Below are positions 37,531 through 46,856 of a stretch of 64,000 nt of DNA, piece by piece. Origin of the DNA: Truepera radiovictrix DSM 17093 (lineage in GTDB: Bacteria > Deinococcota > Deinococci > Deinococcales > Trueperaceae). The DNA lies in assembly GCF_000092425.1 (NCBI RefSeq), contig NC_014221.1, forward strand, positions 2,113,001-2,177,000, written 5' to 3'. A model generated the notes under the pieces. The model did not search any database and was not told where the DNA came from. It saw only the letters and a program-made list of their open reading frames with translations. Every line of letters starts with the position of its first letter. Positions within the stretch are counted from its first letter, which is position 1. The translations under genes and the position numbers were made by a program.

Positions 37531-37722
37531 ATGGTGGAAGATCCCGAAACCCCGTCGGACGACGCGCCTAGGCGACCCGGCCCGAAAGGTGACGGCGACC
37601 AGAACCTCGAGCGCGACGCCGACCCGGACGGCTTGGGTGAGAAAAAGCTCCGCGAGAACCGCGCGGCGCTCGAGGCGACAGAAGTGCTAGACCCTTATGA
37701 TGTCAACGAGCAGGGCCCGTAA
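37531..37722 (+). CDS. small acidic hypothetical protein
   Basis: 63 residues, rich in Asp, Glu and Pro, probably disordered, no recognised family. TGAGG precedes the ATG at a suitable distance and the gene ends well before the strong terminator, which supports it as a real but short gene. Confidence 0.5.
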   Translation: MVEDPETPSDDAPRRPGPKGDGDQNLERDADPDGLGEKKLRENRAALEATEVLDPYDVNEQGP

Positions 37723-37858
37723 AAGTCGGTTAGCTGCGCCCTCACCCGAAAACCCTAAGCGCGCACCTTCCAAGGTGGTCAGAACGCGTCTCGAAGACGG
37801 CTTTCCAAACGGGGGCGTCGCACCTTGTGCGCCCAGCTCGCGCACAGCCTTAGCAGAC

Positions 37859-37888
37859 AAAGCGTCTCATGGGTCGTTGAGACGCTTT
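37859..37888. terminator. strong bidirectional-looking terminator
   Basis: AAAGCGTCTCA-TGGGTCGT-TGAGACGCTTT is a perfect 11-bp stem with an 8-base loop, ending in TTTT on the + strand and carrying AAAG on the left arm, so it can act on both strands. It separates the small + strand gene from the - strand transglutaminase operon. Confidence 0.85.
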
Positions 37889-37973
37889 TGAGCAACGTTT
37901 TGGGAAGCTGCCGCTAGCAACTCCCCGCAAGAGCGCCCACGCCTAGACGTAGGGGTCAACGCGAGGGCAACGC

Positions 37974-38894
37974 TTAGGGGCGCAGCACCTCGCCGCTTTC
38001 GTACTCGACCGCCGTCAGGCCCGCGCGCTTGCTGCAGCTGAGCTCACCGCCGTAAGGAGCACGAAACGTTCCCGAAGTCGGCGCGACGTCGCTATAGTCG
38101 CGACCCACGGCGACGGTGAGGTAGTCCGGTCCGGGGCAGCGACGGTTGGTCGGATCGAAACCGTAGGCGGCGTAACCGTCTCCGTCTGGCAGGATCACTT
38201 CGACCCAAGCGTGCGACCCGCCTTCGCCTAACAAGTGTCCCGAAACGTAGCGGGCGGGCACCTTAGCAGCGCGGAGAAGCGCGATCATCACGTGCGCGTA
38301 GTCCTGACAGAGCCCTACCCCACCCGCGAGCGCCTTTGCGGCGGGGGTGCGGGTGTCGGTCACCCCAAAGCCGTAACGCATGTGGCGGTGCACCCAGTCG
38401 TTTACAGTCGCGGCGAACGTCAGGGCGCCCGCGTAGGTGGCGCGCAACTCGAGCGCCACCGCCTTGATGTGTGCGTCGGCGGTCGTGAGCGGCGTCGCCG
38501 CCAAAAAGCGCTCGGCATCGGTAGCCGTAACCCTTACGGGGCGCAGCTGAGCGTTACAACACAGCGTGCTCAGGGACTCGAAGCGTAGCTCGTGCGGCAG
38601 ATACCCCGCCTGCGCCTCGAGCACGGCGTTGCCAAAGGGGTCTTGGCGGCACGTCACCTCGACCTCGGGGGTCACCGAAAGCCGAAAGGCCTGCAAGGTC
38701 TGGCCCCCATATTCGGCGCGCGGGGTGATCAGCAGGCGGTGCCTCAGCGCTTCGATAGGGCCCGGATAGCGGTAGTGAAACACTTGGTAGAGGGCCTGAT
38801 GGACGCGCCGCACCTCCGGCCAGCGCACCGTCTTGGGGTCGATAAAAGCGCTCGGCAACTCGGCGCCGAGGTCAGCGTGTAGGGGCGTGACCAT
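37974..38894 (-). CDS. transglutaminase-like protein (last gene of ATP-grasp operon)
   Basis: About 306 residues. The N-terminal half is the bacterial transglutaminase N-domain (FHYRYPGPIEALRHRLLITP); the papain-like core has the Cys in VGLCQDYAHV, the His in SHAWVEVILPDG and the Asp in YGFDPTNR, so the triad is complete. Proteins of this family act as proteases or acyl transferases. It follows the second transglutaminase gene by ten bases and has no Shine-Dalgarno, so coupling is likely. The TTG at 38900 is an alternative start. Confidence 0.82.
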   Translation of the reverse strand: MVTPLHADLGAELPSAFIDPKTVRWPEVRRVHQALYQVFHYRYPGPIEALRHRLLITPRAEYGGQTLQAFRLSVTPEVEVTCRQDPFGNAVLEAQAGYLPHELRFESLSTLCCNAQLRPVRVTATDAERFLAATPLTTADAHIKAVALELRATYAGALTFAATVNDWVHRHMRYGFGVTDTRTPAAKALAGGVGLCQDYAHVMIALLRAAKVPARYVSGHLLGEGGSHAWVEVILPDGDGYAAYGFDPTNRRCPGPDYLTVAVGRDYSDVAPTSGTFRAPYGGELSCSKRAGLTAVEYESGEVLRP

Positions 38895-38904
38895 CTGCAA
38901 GGCG

Positions 38905-39756
38905 TTAGCGCACGCCCTCTGCGCTCGGCGAACGCTCCGGTAGCACGAAGGTGTCCGGCACCTCGTCCGCCCAGACCTTCATGCGGCTTAGGCGCGCTGC
39001 GCCATACGAGGTCGAGAAGGCCGCGTCCACGGCGTCGCGGCCGTAGGCGATGAGCACCCGCCCGGTGCGCGGGCGGTTATGCCGCGCGTCGAAGGTGCGC
39101 CACGCGCCATCTAAGTAGGCCTCGAACCAGGCGTGAAAGTCCATCGGTACGGGATCGGGGGGGACGTTGATATCCGGTAAAAAGCCCGAAACGTAGCGAG
39201 CGGGGATGTTGAGCGCGCGGCAGAAGACGATACCCAGATGCGCAAAGTCGCGGCAGACGCCGCGGCGCTCGCGGTAGGCCTCAAACGCGCTCGTCGCGGG
39301 GGTGCTGCCCGCTTGGTAGCGGATGTTGGCGTGTAGCCAGTTGCAGATCGCCTGCACCTGCGCCCAACCGCCTTCAATGTGCCCGAACATCTCCCAAGCG
39401 TCGGCGATAAAGAACTCGAGCTGACAGTAGCGGCTCGGTAGGGTGTAGACCATGACCTCGTCGGGCAGCTCGGCGACGGGTGTTTTGGGTAGGTCGGGGA
39501 GCACCGGGTCGGGGGTCGCTGGCACCTCGGCGACCGCGTCGCAAAAGAGGCGTAGCGACCCCGGGGACACCACCGTGCGCCACACCTCATTGCCGAAGGT
39601 GTCGGTATAGGTGTGCAGCGCCCCCGCGGGTTCGGTTTCACGGTGCTCCGACACGAGTTTGTGGTAACGGCTCTCGGTGCGTGGGCGCACGATGGTCATG
39701 AGAGGTACCTCGTACTGCGCTTCATAGACGAGTTCACAGCCGACACGGACACGCAT
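38905..39756 (-). CDS. transglutaminase-like protein (third gene of ATP-grasp operon)
   Basis: 283 residues. The catalytic Cys is in RRGVCRDFAHLGIVFCRAL, His in MDFHAWFEAYL and Asp in FDARHNRPRTG, with the characteristic ARYVSGFLPDI between. It is clearly paralogous to the next gene in the operon but diverged. Many members of this family lie next to ATP-grasp and alpha-E genes, as here. Confidence 0.88.
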   Translation of the reverse strand: MRVRVGCELVYEAQYEVPLMTIVRPRTESRYHKLVSEHRETEPAGALHTYTDTFGNEVWRTVVSPGSLRLFCDAVAEVPATPDPVLPDLPKTPVAELPDEVMVYTLPSRYCQLEFFIADAWEMFGHIEGGWAQVQAICNWLHANIRYQAGSTPATSAFEAYRERRGVCRDFAHLGIVFCRALNIPARYVSGFLPDINVPPDPVPMDFHAWFEAYLDGAWRTFDARHNRPRTGRVLIAYGRDAVDAAFSTSYGAARLSRMKVWADEVPDTFVLPERSPSAEGVR

Positions 39757-39790
39757 GACGCTCCCTTTCCGCTCATCGAAGCTTTGAGCG

Positions 39791-40888
39791 TTAAAACTGA
39801 CGCTGGCTCTGCGTTTGGCTCTGCGCTCCCGAACCCTGCACCTGGCTTTGAGCTTGGTTCCGAGCCCCCCCCTGTACCTGCGTTTGAACCTGACCGAGCC
39901 CCTGCTGCCATTGGCTCTGAACCGGGCGCAGAGGCGCCGGGAGGTTTTTGAAGTACGCTCTCGTGGTCACGTCCGAAATCGCGGCGAAGTCGGATAGGAG
40001 CGTTTCCATGCTCGGGTCCTCGCGCTCGGTAATCTGCTCGAAGCTCTCCATGTAGTGGAGCCGTGCGTAGAGCCAGCCCGCGAGCCTCGCGGGTTCGCTC
40101 GAGACCCCCTGGTTGCGCGCCTCGATCTCCTGCAGGGCCTCAAAAAGGGCGCGCGCGCAAAAGCGCACGCTGCGCGGAAAGGTCGGATCCAAGAGGAGAA
40201 ACCCGACGATGCGGCGCGGCTCTAGAGCCCCATGAAAACTTTTACGAAACGCCTCAAACGCGCTGATGGACTTAAGGAGCGCCATCGAGCGGTGCGTTTC
40301 GACGCCGCGCACCAAAGGTTCCTGACCCCGGTACTGCCGGTAACGCACCATAAGGATGCGCAGCACGTTGTCGGCGCGCTCCAAATAGCGCCCCGCCTCG
40401 AGAAAGTACCACCCCTCGTTGCGCGGCAATGTCGCCTCGGCGGTGCCGAAAAAGAGCGTGCTCGCCTCGCGCACCCCCTCGCAGTAGTCGTGGAGCATCC
40501 CCTCTTCATCCCCCTGCGGAGCCGCGCAGAGGGTGAAGTAGGCGCGGTTCAGGACCTCCCACATCTCCGACGAGATGCGGTCGCGCAGCGTGCGGGCGTT
40601 TTCGCGGGCGGCGGTGAGGCTCGAGCGGATGCTGCCGGGGTTGTCCGGATGCAGCGTGAGCCACTCGGGGACGGTGTTGCGGTCGGCCCGTTCGAAGTGG
40701 CTGCGAAACTTCGCCTCGTTGCCGGTCATGGTCAGTAGGGGCGCCCACTGCTCGGCGACGAGCCCCTTAAACAGGTAGGGCGCTTCGGCCATCGCGTGGT
40801 AGTTGACGTCTAGAAGGCGCGCGGTGTTCTCGGCGCGCTCGACGTAGCGCCCCATCCAGTAGAGGTTTTCAGCCAGCCGACTGAGCAC
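39791..40888 (-). CDS. alpha-E domain protein with glutamine-rich tail
   Basis: 365 residues. The all-helical alpha-E (DUF403) domain fills residues 1-315, opening with the signature MLSRLAENLYWMGRYVERAE. About 46 C-terminal residues contain 17 Gln and no Lys (for example QGLGQVQTQVQGG), an addition not part of the domain. Start GTG overlaps the ATP-grasp stop (TAGTG), so the two are translationally coupled. The alpha-E domain is a partner of circularly permuted ATP-grasp enzymes in predicted peptide-modification systems; its biochemical role is unknown. Confidence 0.9.
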   Translation of the reverse strand: MLSRLAENLYWMGRYVERAENTARLLDVNYHAMAEAPYLFKGLVAEQWAPLLTMTGNEAKFRSHFERADRNTVPEWLTLHPDNPGSIRSSLTAARENARTLRDRISSEMWEVLNRAYFTLCAAPQGDEEGMLHDYCEGVREASTLFFGTAEATLPRNEGWYFLEAGRYLERADNVLRILMVRYRQYRGQEPLVRGVETHRSMALLKSISAFEAFRKSFHGALEPRRIVGFLLLDPTFPRSVRFCARALFEALQEIEARNQGVSSEPARLAGWLYARLHYMESFEQITEREDPSMETLLSDFAAISDVTTRAYFKNLPAPLRPVQSQWQQGLGQVQTQVQGGARNQAQSQVQGSGAQSQTQSQRQF

Positions 40889-42414
40889 TAGCGCCCCCCC
40901 TCCTCACTCGGGTTCTCAAGTTCCTCGTCGTCCGCCCCGTCGTCTAACACCCAAGTGTCTTTCGAACCGCCCCCCTGCGACGAGTTGACGACCAACGAGC
41001 CGCGCTTTAGAGCGACCCGGGTGAGCCCGCCCGGCATCACCACGGGCGTTTCGCCGAAAAGGATGTAGGGCCGCAAGTCCACGTGACAGGGCTCCAACAC
41101 GCCGCTGTCCGGGAAGTAGGTGGGGTGGGTTGAAAGCGCTACGATGGGCTGCGCGATGTAGTTGCCGGGGTTGGCCCGCACCCTCTTGAGAAACGCTTCG
41201 CGCGCCGCCGCGTCCACCTCGGAGCCGACCAACATGCCGTATCCCCCTGCCCCGCCGACCTCTTTGATCACGAGCCGTTCGGCGTTTTCGAGAATGTAGG
41301 GGAGCCTCTCGGGGTCGCTCCCCAGATAGGTCTCGACGTTCGGCAGGAGGGGCGCTTCACCCAGGTAGTAGCGGATCATCTCCGGGACAAAGGCGTACAT
41401 CGCCTTGTCGTCGGCGACCCCCGTCCCGACCGCGTTGGCGAGCGCCACGCGGCCCGAACGGTAGACGTCCATCAGCCCCGGCACCCCGAGTGCGGAGTCG
41501 GGCCGGAAGGTCAGGGGGTCTAAAAAGTCGTCGTCGATGCGGCGGTAGATGACGTCGACCTGCCGCCTACCTTGGGTCGTGCGCATCCACACGCGCCCCT
41601 CGTCGCAGTAGAGGTCGCGCCCCTCGACGAGCTCGACCCCCATCTGCTGCGCGAGGTAGCTGTGCTCGTAGTAGGCGCTGTTGTACTGGCCCGGCGTGAG
41701 CACCACGATGGTGGGTTCGGAGACGTCGCGCGGCGAGAGGCTCTGCAGGCACTCAAAGAGCGCCGTCGAATAGTGCGAAATAGGCCGCACGCGGCACCCC
41801 ATCATCAGCTTGGGGAAGGTGCGCGCCATCACCGTGCGGTTTATCAGCATGTACGAAACCCCGCTCGGCGAGCGGAGGTTGTCCTCCAAGACGCGGTAGG
41901 TCCCCGCCTCGTCACGGATGAGGTCGCAGCCGACCACGTGCGTGTAGGCGCCATATGGCAGCGCGACCCCTCTCATCTGGGGGCGAAAGTGCGGGTGCTT
42001 GAGCACGAGGTGCCGCGGCACCCGTTCGTCTTTCAGGATCTCCTGCTCGAAGTAGATGTCGCGCAGGAACAGGTTGAGCGCTCGCACCCGCTGAATCAGG
42101 CCCGCCTCGAGGTGCGCCCACTCGTGCGCGGGGATAACTCGCGGAAACGGATCGAAGGGGAAGGTGCGCTCGGTGCCTTGCGCGTCGCCGTAGACCGTAA
42201 AGGTGATGCCCTGGTTGCGCAAGGTCAGGTCAATGAGCGCGCGCCGCCGCCTAAACTCGTGCGAGCCGTAAGCGTTAAAGCCTGCCACCAGCCCCGCGTA
42301 GTGCGGCCTGGGCGACCCGGGCGCCTCAAACGCCTCGTCGAAGGCAGCCCCCACCGGGTAGGACCCAAAGAGATCCGGACTGGGTGACTGCGAGGAGGGG
42401 GGAGCAGCCGGCAT
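40888..42414 (-). CDS. circularly permuted ATP-grasp enzyme
   Basis: 508 residues, DUF404/DUF407 type. Visible motifs are LEDNLRSPSGVSYMLINR, YRRIDDDFLDPLTF and the nucleotide-binding EVGGAGGYGMLVG, as expected for permuted ATP-grasp ligases that form amide bonds between a carboxylate and an amine. It heads a four-gene operon with an alpha-E protein and two transglutaminases. TATTAT lies five bases before the ATG at 42414 (complement strand), so the operon mRNA is probably leaderless; the frame extends 19 codons further without a ribosome site. Confidence 0.9.
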   Translation of the reverse strand: MPAAPPSSQSPSPDLFGSYPVGAAFDEAFEAPGSPRPHYAGLVAGFNAYGSHEFRRRRALIDLTLRNQGITFTVYGDAQGTERTFPFDPFPRVIPAHEWAHLEAGLIQRVRALNLFLRDIYFEQEILKDERVPRHLVLKHPHFRPQMRGVALPYGAYTHVVGCDLIRDEAGTYRVLEDNLRSPSGVSYMLINRTVMARTFPKLMMGCRVRPISHYSTALFECLQSLSPRDVSEPTIVVLTPGQYNSAYYEHSYLAQQMGVELVEGRDLYCDEGRVWMRTTQGRRQVDVIYRRIDDDFLDPLTFRPDSALGVPGLMDVYRSGRVALANAVGTGVADDKAMYAFVPEMIRYYLGEAPLLPNVETYLGSDPERLPYILENAERLVIKEVGGAGGYGMLVGSEVDAAAREAFLKRVRANPGNYIAQPIVALSTHPTYFPDSGVLEPCHVDLRPYILFGETPVVMPGGLTRVALKRGSLVVNSSQGGGSKDTWVLDDGADDEELENPSEEGGR

Positions 42415-42906
42415 AGAAAATAATAGCACGTGTCCTTTTGACTGGAGCAAGCGGTACGTAAACGCCCGCATTTCCGAGAAACGTCACCCCAAAACCGATA
42501 AGACGTCCTCTCTACCGGGAACATTGCGCAGTAAAAGTAAGGGTTCAATGCCGGGTTGGCCTTTGAACGCGCGCGTAGCGGGCACGGTGTCGGTTGACGA
42601 GGTCACCAGGTCACCAGCATGGGCAACGCGAAACGTTTAGGGACCTGCACGGCGCTTGCGCGTGGAGGGTGTCTACACGCTGTAGCGCACCGTCTGTGGG
42701 GCAGCGTCGACCCGTGTCCTGTACTGACCCTCCGCTCGCACAACCTGAACCAGAGTGTTTGGACGCTCCAGACAACCCCACCTTTTAGAGGTGGAGGCTG
42801 AGCGGCCCAACCGGTTGTCAGACCTGCCAAACCCAAGCGCGCCGCGCATCCCAAGGTGGCTGAGGGGGGCTCGCGGCGGCGCCACACGTCGCATAGACTA
42901 GAGGCG
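42415..42906. other. intergenic region between the ATP-grasp operon and gluQ
   Basis: 490 bases holding the leaderless promoter of the ATP-grasp operon (TATTAT near 42420-42425, complement) at one end and TAGACT before gluQ at the other. The middle has one 6-bp stem (CCACCT-TTTAG-AGGTGG, 42778-42794). Apart from these no gene or RNA is recognised; the composition is lower in GC than its surroundings, suggesting decayed sequence. Confidence 0.45.
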
Positions 42907-43917
42907 ATGCCGCCGAGCGACGCCACCGCGCCCCACACCCCCTCCCACTTGCAAAGGGAGCCGCGCGGCCGCTACGCCCCCTCCCCCACCGGCGCCCTGC
43001 ACCTCGGCAACGCCCGCACGGCGCTCGTCGCCTTCTGGCACGCCCGCGCGCAGGGTGGGGCGTTCGTGATGCGCGTCGAAGACCTCGACACGAAGCGCTC
43101 GCGTGAAGCGTTCGTCGCGACCAACCTAGACGAGCTGCGCTGGTTGGGGCTCACGTGGGACGAGGGGCCGGACGTCGGCGGCCCCTGCGGCCCCTACCGG
43201 CAGAGCGAGCGGTTTGGACGCTACGAACGGGCGCTAGCGAGGCTCGAGGCCGCCGGCCACCTCTTCGCCTGCTACCTGTCGCGCAAAGACCTGCAGGAGC
43301 TCGCGAGCGCGCCGCACGGCGCGGCCCCCGTGTACGGCCCTGCGCAGCGGGCACTCAACGAACGCTTAGGGGCCCAGAAGCGGGGGGCGGGCAAGGCGCC
43401 CAGCCTGCGCTTTCGCGCCCCACCGGGTCAGGTCGCCTTTACCGACCTGCTCGCGGGCAGCGCCACGTTCGACGCGCAGCGCGACGTGGGCGACGTCGTC
43501 GTGCGGCGCGCCGACGGCGAGTGGGCCTATCAGCTCGCGGTGGTGGTCGACGACCTCGAGATGGGTATCACGCACGTCGTGCGCGGCGACGACCTCCTGC
43601 CGAGCACCGGCACGCAGCTGCTGCTCTACCGGGCGCTCGGCGCGCCGCCGCCCACCTTTTTGCACGTGCCGCTGCTTTTGGAGGCGGACGGGACGCGGAT
43701 GGCCAAACGCAAGGGGTCGCTGACGCTCTCGGCGCTCAAAGCGGCGGGCGTCCGGCCCGAACGGGTGGTTGGGCTGCTCGCGTACAGCCTAGGGCTCCTC
43801 GCCGAACCCACCGAAGTCAGCGCGCAGGAGCTCACGGCGTCGTTCGACGTCGGCCTGTTACAACGCGAGGCGTTCCGCCTGGACGAAGGGGGTCTCGGGT
43901 GGCTCTACGGCCGTTAG
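42907..43917 (+). CDS. gluQ: glutamyl-Q tRNA(Asp) synthetase
   Basis: 336 residues. It is a paralogue of GluRS without the anticodon-binding domain and attaches glutamate to the queuosine of tRNA-Asp. The catalytic signature RYAPSPTGALHLGNARTAL is at 33-52, and the KMSKS equivalent is MAKRKGSLTL. Length is close to other GluQ-RS enzymes and too short for GluRS. The ATG lies seven bases after TAGACT with no Shine-Dalgarno, so leaderless. Confidence 0.88.
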   Translation: MPPSDATAPHTPSHLQREPRGRYAPSPTGALHLGNARTALVAFWHARAQGGAFVMRVEDLDTKRSREAFVATNLDELRWLGLTWDEGPDVGGPCGPYRQSERFGRYERALARLEAAGHLFACYLSRKDLQELASAPHGAAPVYGPAQRALNERLGAQKRGAGKAPSLRFRAPPGQVAFTDLLAGSATFDAQRDVGDVVVRRADGEWAYQLAVVVDDLEMGITHVVRGDDLLPSTGTQLLLYRALGAPPPTFLHVPLLLEADGTRMAKRKGSLTLSALKAAGVRPERVVGLLAYSLGLLAEPTEVSAQELTASFDVGLLQREAFRLDEGGLGWLYGR

Positions 43918-44016
43918 CGCCTGAGCGCTCTCGAGCCTCACTACACCCCGTGGCGGGCAGTTGTCCAGGACGGCGCCGCCAACGCAGCAGACCCACGGGG
44001 GAGCCCTTTTGGCAGG

Positions 44017-44775
44017 CTACCGCGCCGTCCACCCCAGATCTAACATCTGCGCCGACCCCGTGACGCCCCACGCCGCTTCCGAGCAGAGGAACACGACCGA
44101 GGCGGCGACGTCTTCTGGCTCCAAGAGCTTTTTGATAGCGACGTTCTCGAGCAGCACCTTCTGCTCGACCTCCTCGGGCGAGATGCCGCGCGTGCGGGCC
44201 TGGTCCTGGATCTGGTTGTCGACCAGGGGCGTGCGGACGTAAGCGGAGCAGAGCGCGTTGCAGGTCAGGCCGTAGGGGCCACCCTCTAGGGCGGTCACCT
44301 TGGTGAGCCCCAAAAGCCCGTGCTTGGCGCTGACGTAGGCGGCCTTAAAGGGGCTCGCGGTAAGAGCGTGCGCGCTCGCGATGTTGACGATGCGCCCGTG
44401 CTCCGCGGCGGTCAGGTAGGGCCAAGCGTACTTGGTGAGCAAAAAGGGCGCGCGGAGCATCAGAGCCAACATGGCGTCCCAGGTCTCCTCGGGAAAGTCG
44501 GGGATGGGGTCGATATGTTGAAAGCCGGCGTTGTTGACGAGGATGTCCAGCCTGCCAAAGTGCGCCGCGGTCTCCTCGACCACCCGGCGGCACGCCGCTC
44601 GCTCGGTGAGGTCGGCTTGAAAAAACCGCCCGCCGACCGCCTCCGCGACCGCTTGCCCCCCCTCTGAAACGTCCACCACGGCGACGCGGACGCCGCTTGT
44701 AGCGAGCGCCTCCGCGCACGCCCGCCCGATGCCGCTGCCGCCCCCCGTGATGAGCGCTACTCGGTTCTCCGTCAT
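44017..44775 (-). CDS. 3-hydroxybutyrate dehydrogenase (SDR family)
   Basis: 252 residues. A short-chain dehydrogenase with the NAD-binding [15 protein letters not shown], catalytic Ser in NIASAHAL and YVSAKHG (Tyr-x3-Lys). The C-terminal [18 protein letters not shown] closely follows the 3-hydroxybutyrate dehydrogenase subfamily, which interconverts 3-hydroxybutyrate and acetoacetate. GGGAGG is placed right for the ATG at 44775. Confidence 0.87.
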   Translation of the reverse strand: MTENRVALITGGGSGIGRACAEALATSGVRVAVVDVSEGGQAVAEAVGGRFFQADLTERAACRRVVEETAAHFGRLDILVNNAGFQHIDPIPDFPEETWDAMLALMLRAPFLLTKYAWPYLTAAEHGRIVNIASAHALTASPFKAAYVSAKHGLLGLTKVTALEGGPYGLTCNALCSAYVRTPLVDNQIQDQARTRGISPEEVEQKVLLENVAIKKLLEPEDVAASVVFLCSEAAWGVTGSAQMLDLGWTAR

Positions 44776-44875
44776 GCTCCCTCCCAAAAAGAACGTCGCC
44801 CCATCCTAACCGCTCGTTGCTCACCCCTCCCGCGAGATCGCCGTTTCGGGCTACACTGCCCCTTTGGAGACCCTT

Positions 44876-45961
44876 ATGCCCGAGCCCAAACCCGACCTCA
44901 CCGACCGCCCCGCCGCGCTGGGGTTTGCCATGCCCCCCGAGTGGACGCCGCACGCCGCGACCTGGACGAGCTGGCCCTTCGACGACGCCCTCTGGGTCGG
45001 CCACTTAGCGGCCGTCCGGGAGGAGTTCGCCGCCTTGGTCGCCACCGTGGCCCGCTTCGAACCGGTCATCTTGAACGTGCGCGACGACGAAGCCGAGGCG
45101 AGCGCGCGCGCCGCCCTGGAGCGCGCGGAAGCCCCCATGGCGCAGATCACCCTCCACCGCATGCCCTTAAACGACGTCTGGTTCCGCGACAACGGCCCGC
45201 TCTTTATCCGTAACGCCAAAGGCGAGGTGGCGCTCACCGATTGGCGCTTTAACGCTTGGGGGGGCAAGTACGCCCCCTGGGACGAGGACGACCGCGCCCC
45301 GCAGCGCGTCGCTAAGACCCTCGGGATGACCCGCTTCGCGGTGCCCTACGTGATGGAGGGGGGATCGCTGGAGCTCAACGGCCAGGGGGTCTGCCTCACC
45401 ACGCGTTCGTGCCTGCTCTCGCCGGCGCGCAACCCCGAGCTGACCCAAGGGGAGATCGAGACCCTGCTGCGCGACGTCTTGGGCGTCCGGCAGGTCGTCT
45501 GGCTGCCGGGGGGGTTAGAGGGTGACCACACGGACGGCCACATCGACACCATCGTTCGCTTTACCGACGACCGGACGATCGTCTGCGCGGTCGAGGCCGA
45601 CGAGGACGACCCCAACTTCGCGACCATGGCGCACAACCGGGCGCTGCTGGAGGGGCTGCGCGACGCCGAGGGCAACCCCTACCGGGTGGTGCCGCTGCCG
45701 CTACCGAAGACGCGCCTGGAGCTGGAGGGGGTGCGGCTGCCGCCGACCTACGCAAACTTCTATATCGGCAACGGCTTCGTCGTGGTGCCGCAGTACGGCG
45801 ACCCACACGACGAGGGCGCGTTGGAGGTCCTGCGGCCGCTCTTTCCCGGCCGCGAGGTCATCGGTCTGCCGTCGCGCGCGCTGATCACCGGCGGCGGTTC
45901 ATTTCACTGCGTGACGCAGCAGCAACCCGAGGGGGAGATCTACCGTGATGAACGCAACTAA
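44876..45961 (+). CDS. aguA: agmatine deiminase
   Basis: 361 residues. It hydrolyses agmatine to N-carbamoylputrescine and ammonia in polyamine synthesis. Motifs of the peptidylarginine-deiminase fold: WFRDNGP, EGDHTDGHID and the catalytic Cys in TGGGSFHCVTQQQP. GGAG lies seven bases before the ATG; a TTG at 44864 is six bases after a TACACT box and would be a leaderless alternative adding four residues. Its last bases overlap aguB. Confidence 0.94.
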   Translation: MPEPKPDLTDRPAALGFAMPPEWTPHAATWTSWPFDDALWVGHLAAVREEFAALVATVARFEPVILNVRDDEAEASARAALERAEAPMAQITLHRMPLNDVWFRDNGPLFIRNAKGEVALTDWRFNAWGGKYAPWDEDDRAPQRVAKTLGMTRFAVPYVMEGGSLELNGQGVCLTTRSCLLSPARNPELTQGEIETLLRDVLGVRQVVWLPGGLEGDHTDGHIDTIVRFTDDRTIVCAVEADEDDPNFATMAHNRALLEGLRDAEGNPYRVVPLPLPKTRLELEGVRLPPTYANFYIGNGFVVVPQYGDPHDEGALEVLRPLFPGREVIGLPSRALITGGGSFHCVTQQQPEGEIYRDERN

Positions 45962-46856
45962 AGAGGCGCTCAAAGCCAGTGGCCGGCGCGTCAAACTCGC
46001 CGTCGTGCAGATGAGCTGCAGCGACGTCTTGGAGGAAAACTTGAGCAAAGCCGAGCGCTTCGTGCGCGAGGCGGCCCAAGCAGGGGCGAACATCGTCTTG
46101 CTGCAAGAGCTCTTTGAAAACCTCTACTTCCCGCAGCTCGAGCGCGAGGACCTCTTCGCGCTCGCTCACCCCGTGGACGAGCACCCCTTTTTGGAGCGCT
46201 TCGGCGCGCTCGCCGGTGAGCTCGGCGTGGTCTTGCCAGTGTCGTTTTTCGAGCGCGCCAACCAGGCCTACTTCAACAGCCTGATGATGTTCGACGCCGA
46301 CGGCTCGCCCCTGGGCGTCTACCGCAAAAGCCACATCCCCGACGGCCCCGGCTACGAGGAGAAGTACTACTTCAACGTCGGCAACACCGAGGTCAAGGCG
46401 TGGGGGACGCGCTTCGGCAAGATCGGCGTGGCGATCTGCTGGGACCAGTGGTTTCCCGAGGTCGCCCGCCTGATGGCGCTGCAGGGCGCCGACCTGCTCC
46501 TCTACCCCACCGCCATCGGTTCGGAGCCGCAGGAGGCGGGGGGCCTAGAGACCCGCGACATGTGGCAGCGCGCGATGCTCGGCCACGCCGTCTCGAACTG
46601 CGTCTACGTCGCTGCGGCTAACCGCGTCGGGCAGGAGGGCGAGGCGCGCTTTTACGGCTCGTCGTTTATCAGCGACTACAAGGGCGAGAAGCTCGCCGAG
46701 GCCGACCGGGACAGCGAGACGGTCATCTACGCCGACCTCGACTTCGCCGCCGCGCGCCGCTTCCGCGCGGGCTTTGGCTTTTTCCGGGACCGGCGCCCCG
46801 AGCTCTACGGCCGTCTCCTGACGCTCGACGGGGAAACGCAACCCCGAGAAAGATGA
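45948..46856 (+). CDS. aguB: N-carbamoylputrescine amidase
   Basis: 302 residues, nitrilase superfamily. The triad is Glu in LLQELFEN, Lys in GVYRKSHIPDGPGYEEKYYF and Cys in GVAICWDQWFP, with the family's PGYEEKYYF and REAIGSEP-type loop (TAIGSEPQE). It converts N-carbamoylputrescine to putrescine. It begins inside the end of aguA (14-base overlap), so the two enzymes of the agmatine route are translationally coupled. A GTG directly before the ATG is also possible. Confidence 0.94.
   Translation: MNATKEALKASGRRVKLAVVQMSCSDVLEENLSKAERFVREAAQAGANIVLLQELFENLYFPQLEREDLFALAHPVDEHPFLERFGALAGELGVVLPVSFFERANQAYFNSLMMFDADGSPLGVYRKSHIPDGPGYEEKYYFNVGNTEVKAWGTRFGKIGVAICWDQWFPEVARLMALQGADLLLYPTAIGSEPQEAGGLETRDMWQRAMLGHAVSNCVYVAAANRVGQEGEARFYGSSFISDYKGEKLAEADRDSETVIYADLDFAAARRFRAGFGFFRDRRPELYGRLLTLDGETQPRER

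Noticed and set aside
39613-39951. Plus-strand frame across the transglutaminase/alpha-E junction
   Set aside because: It is the antisense of the repetitive glutamine-rich tail, with repeat-derived composition and no start signal.
42603-42938. Minus-strand frame in the 42.4-42.9 kb gap as a transposase remnant
   Set aside because: No transposase motif or terminal inverted repeats can be recognised; composition alone is not enough.
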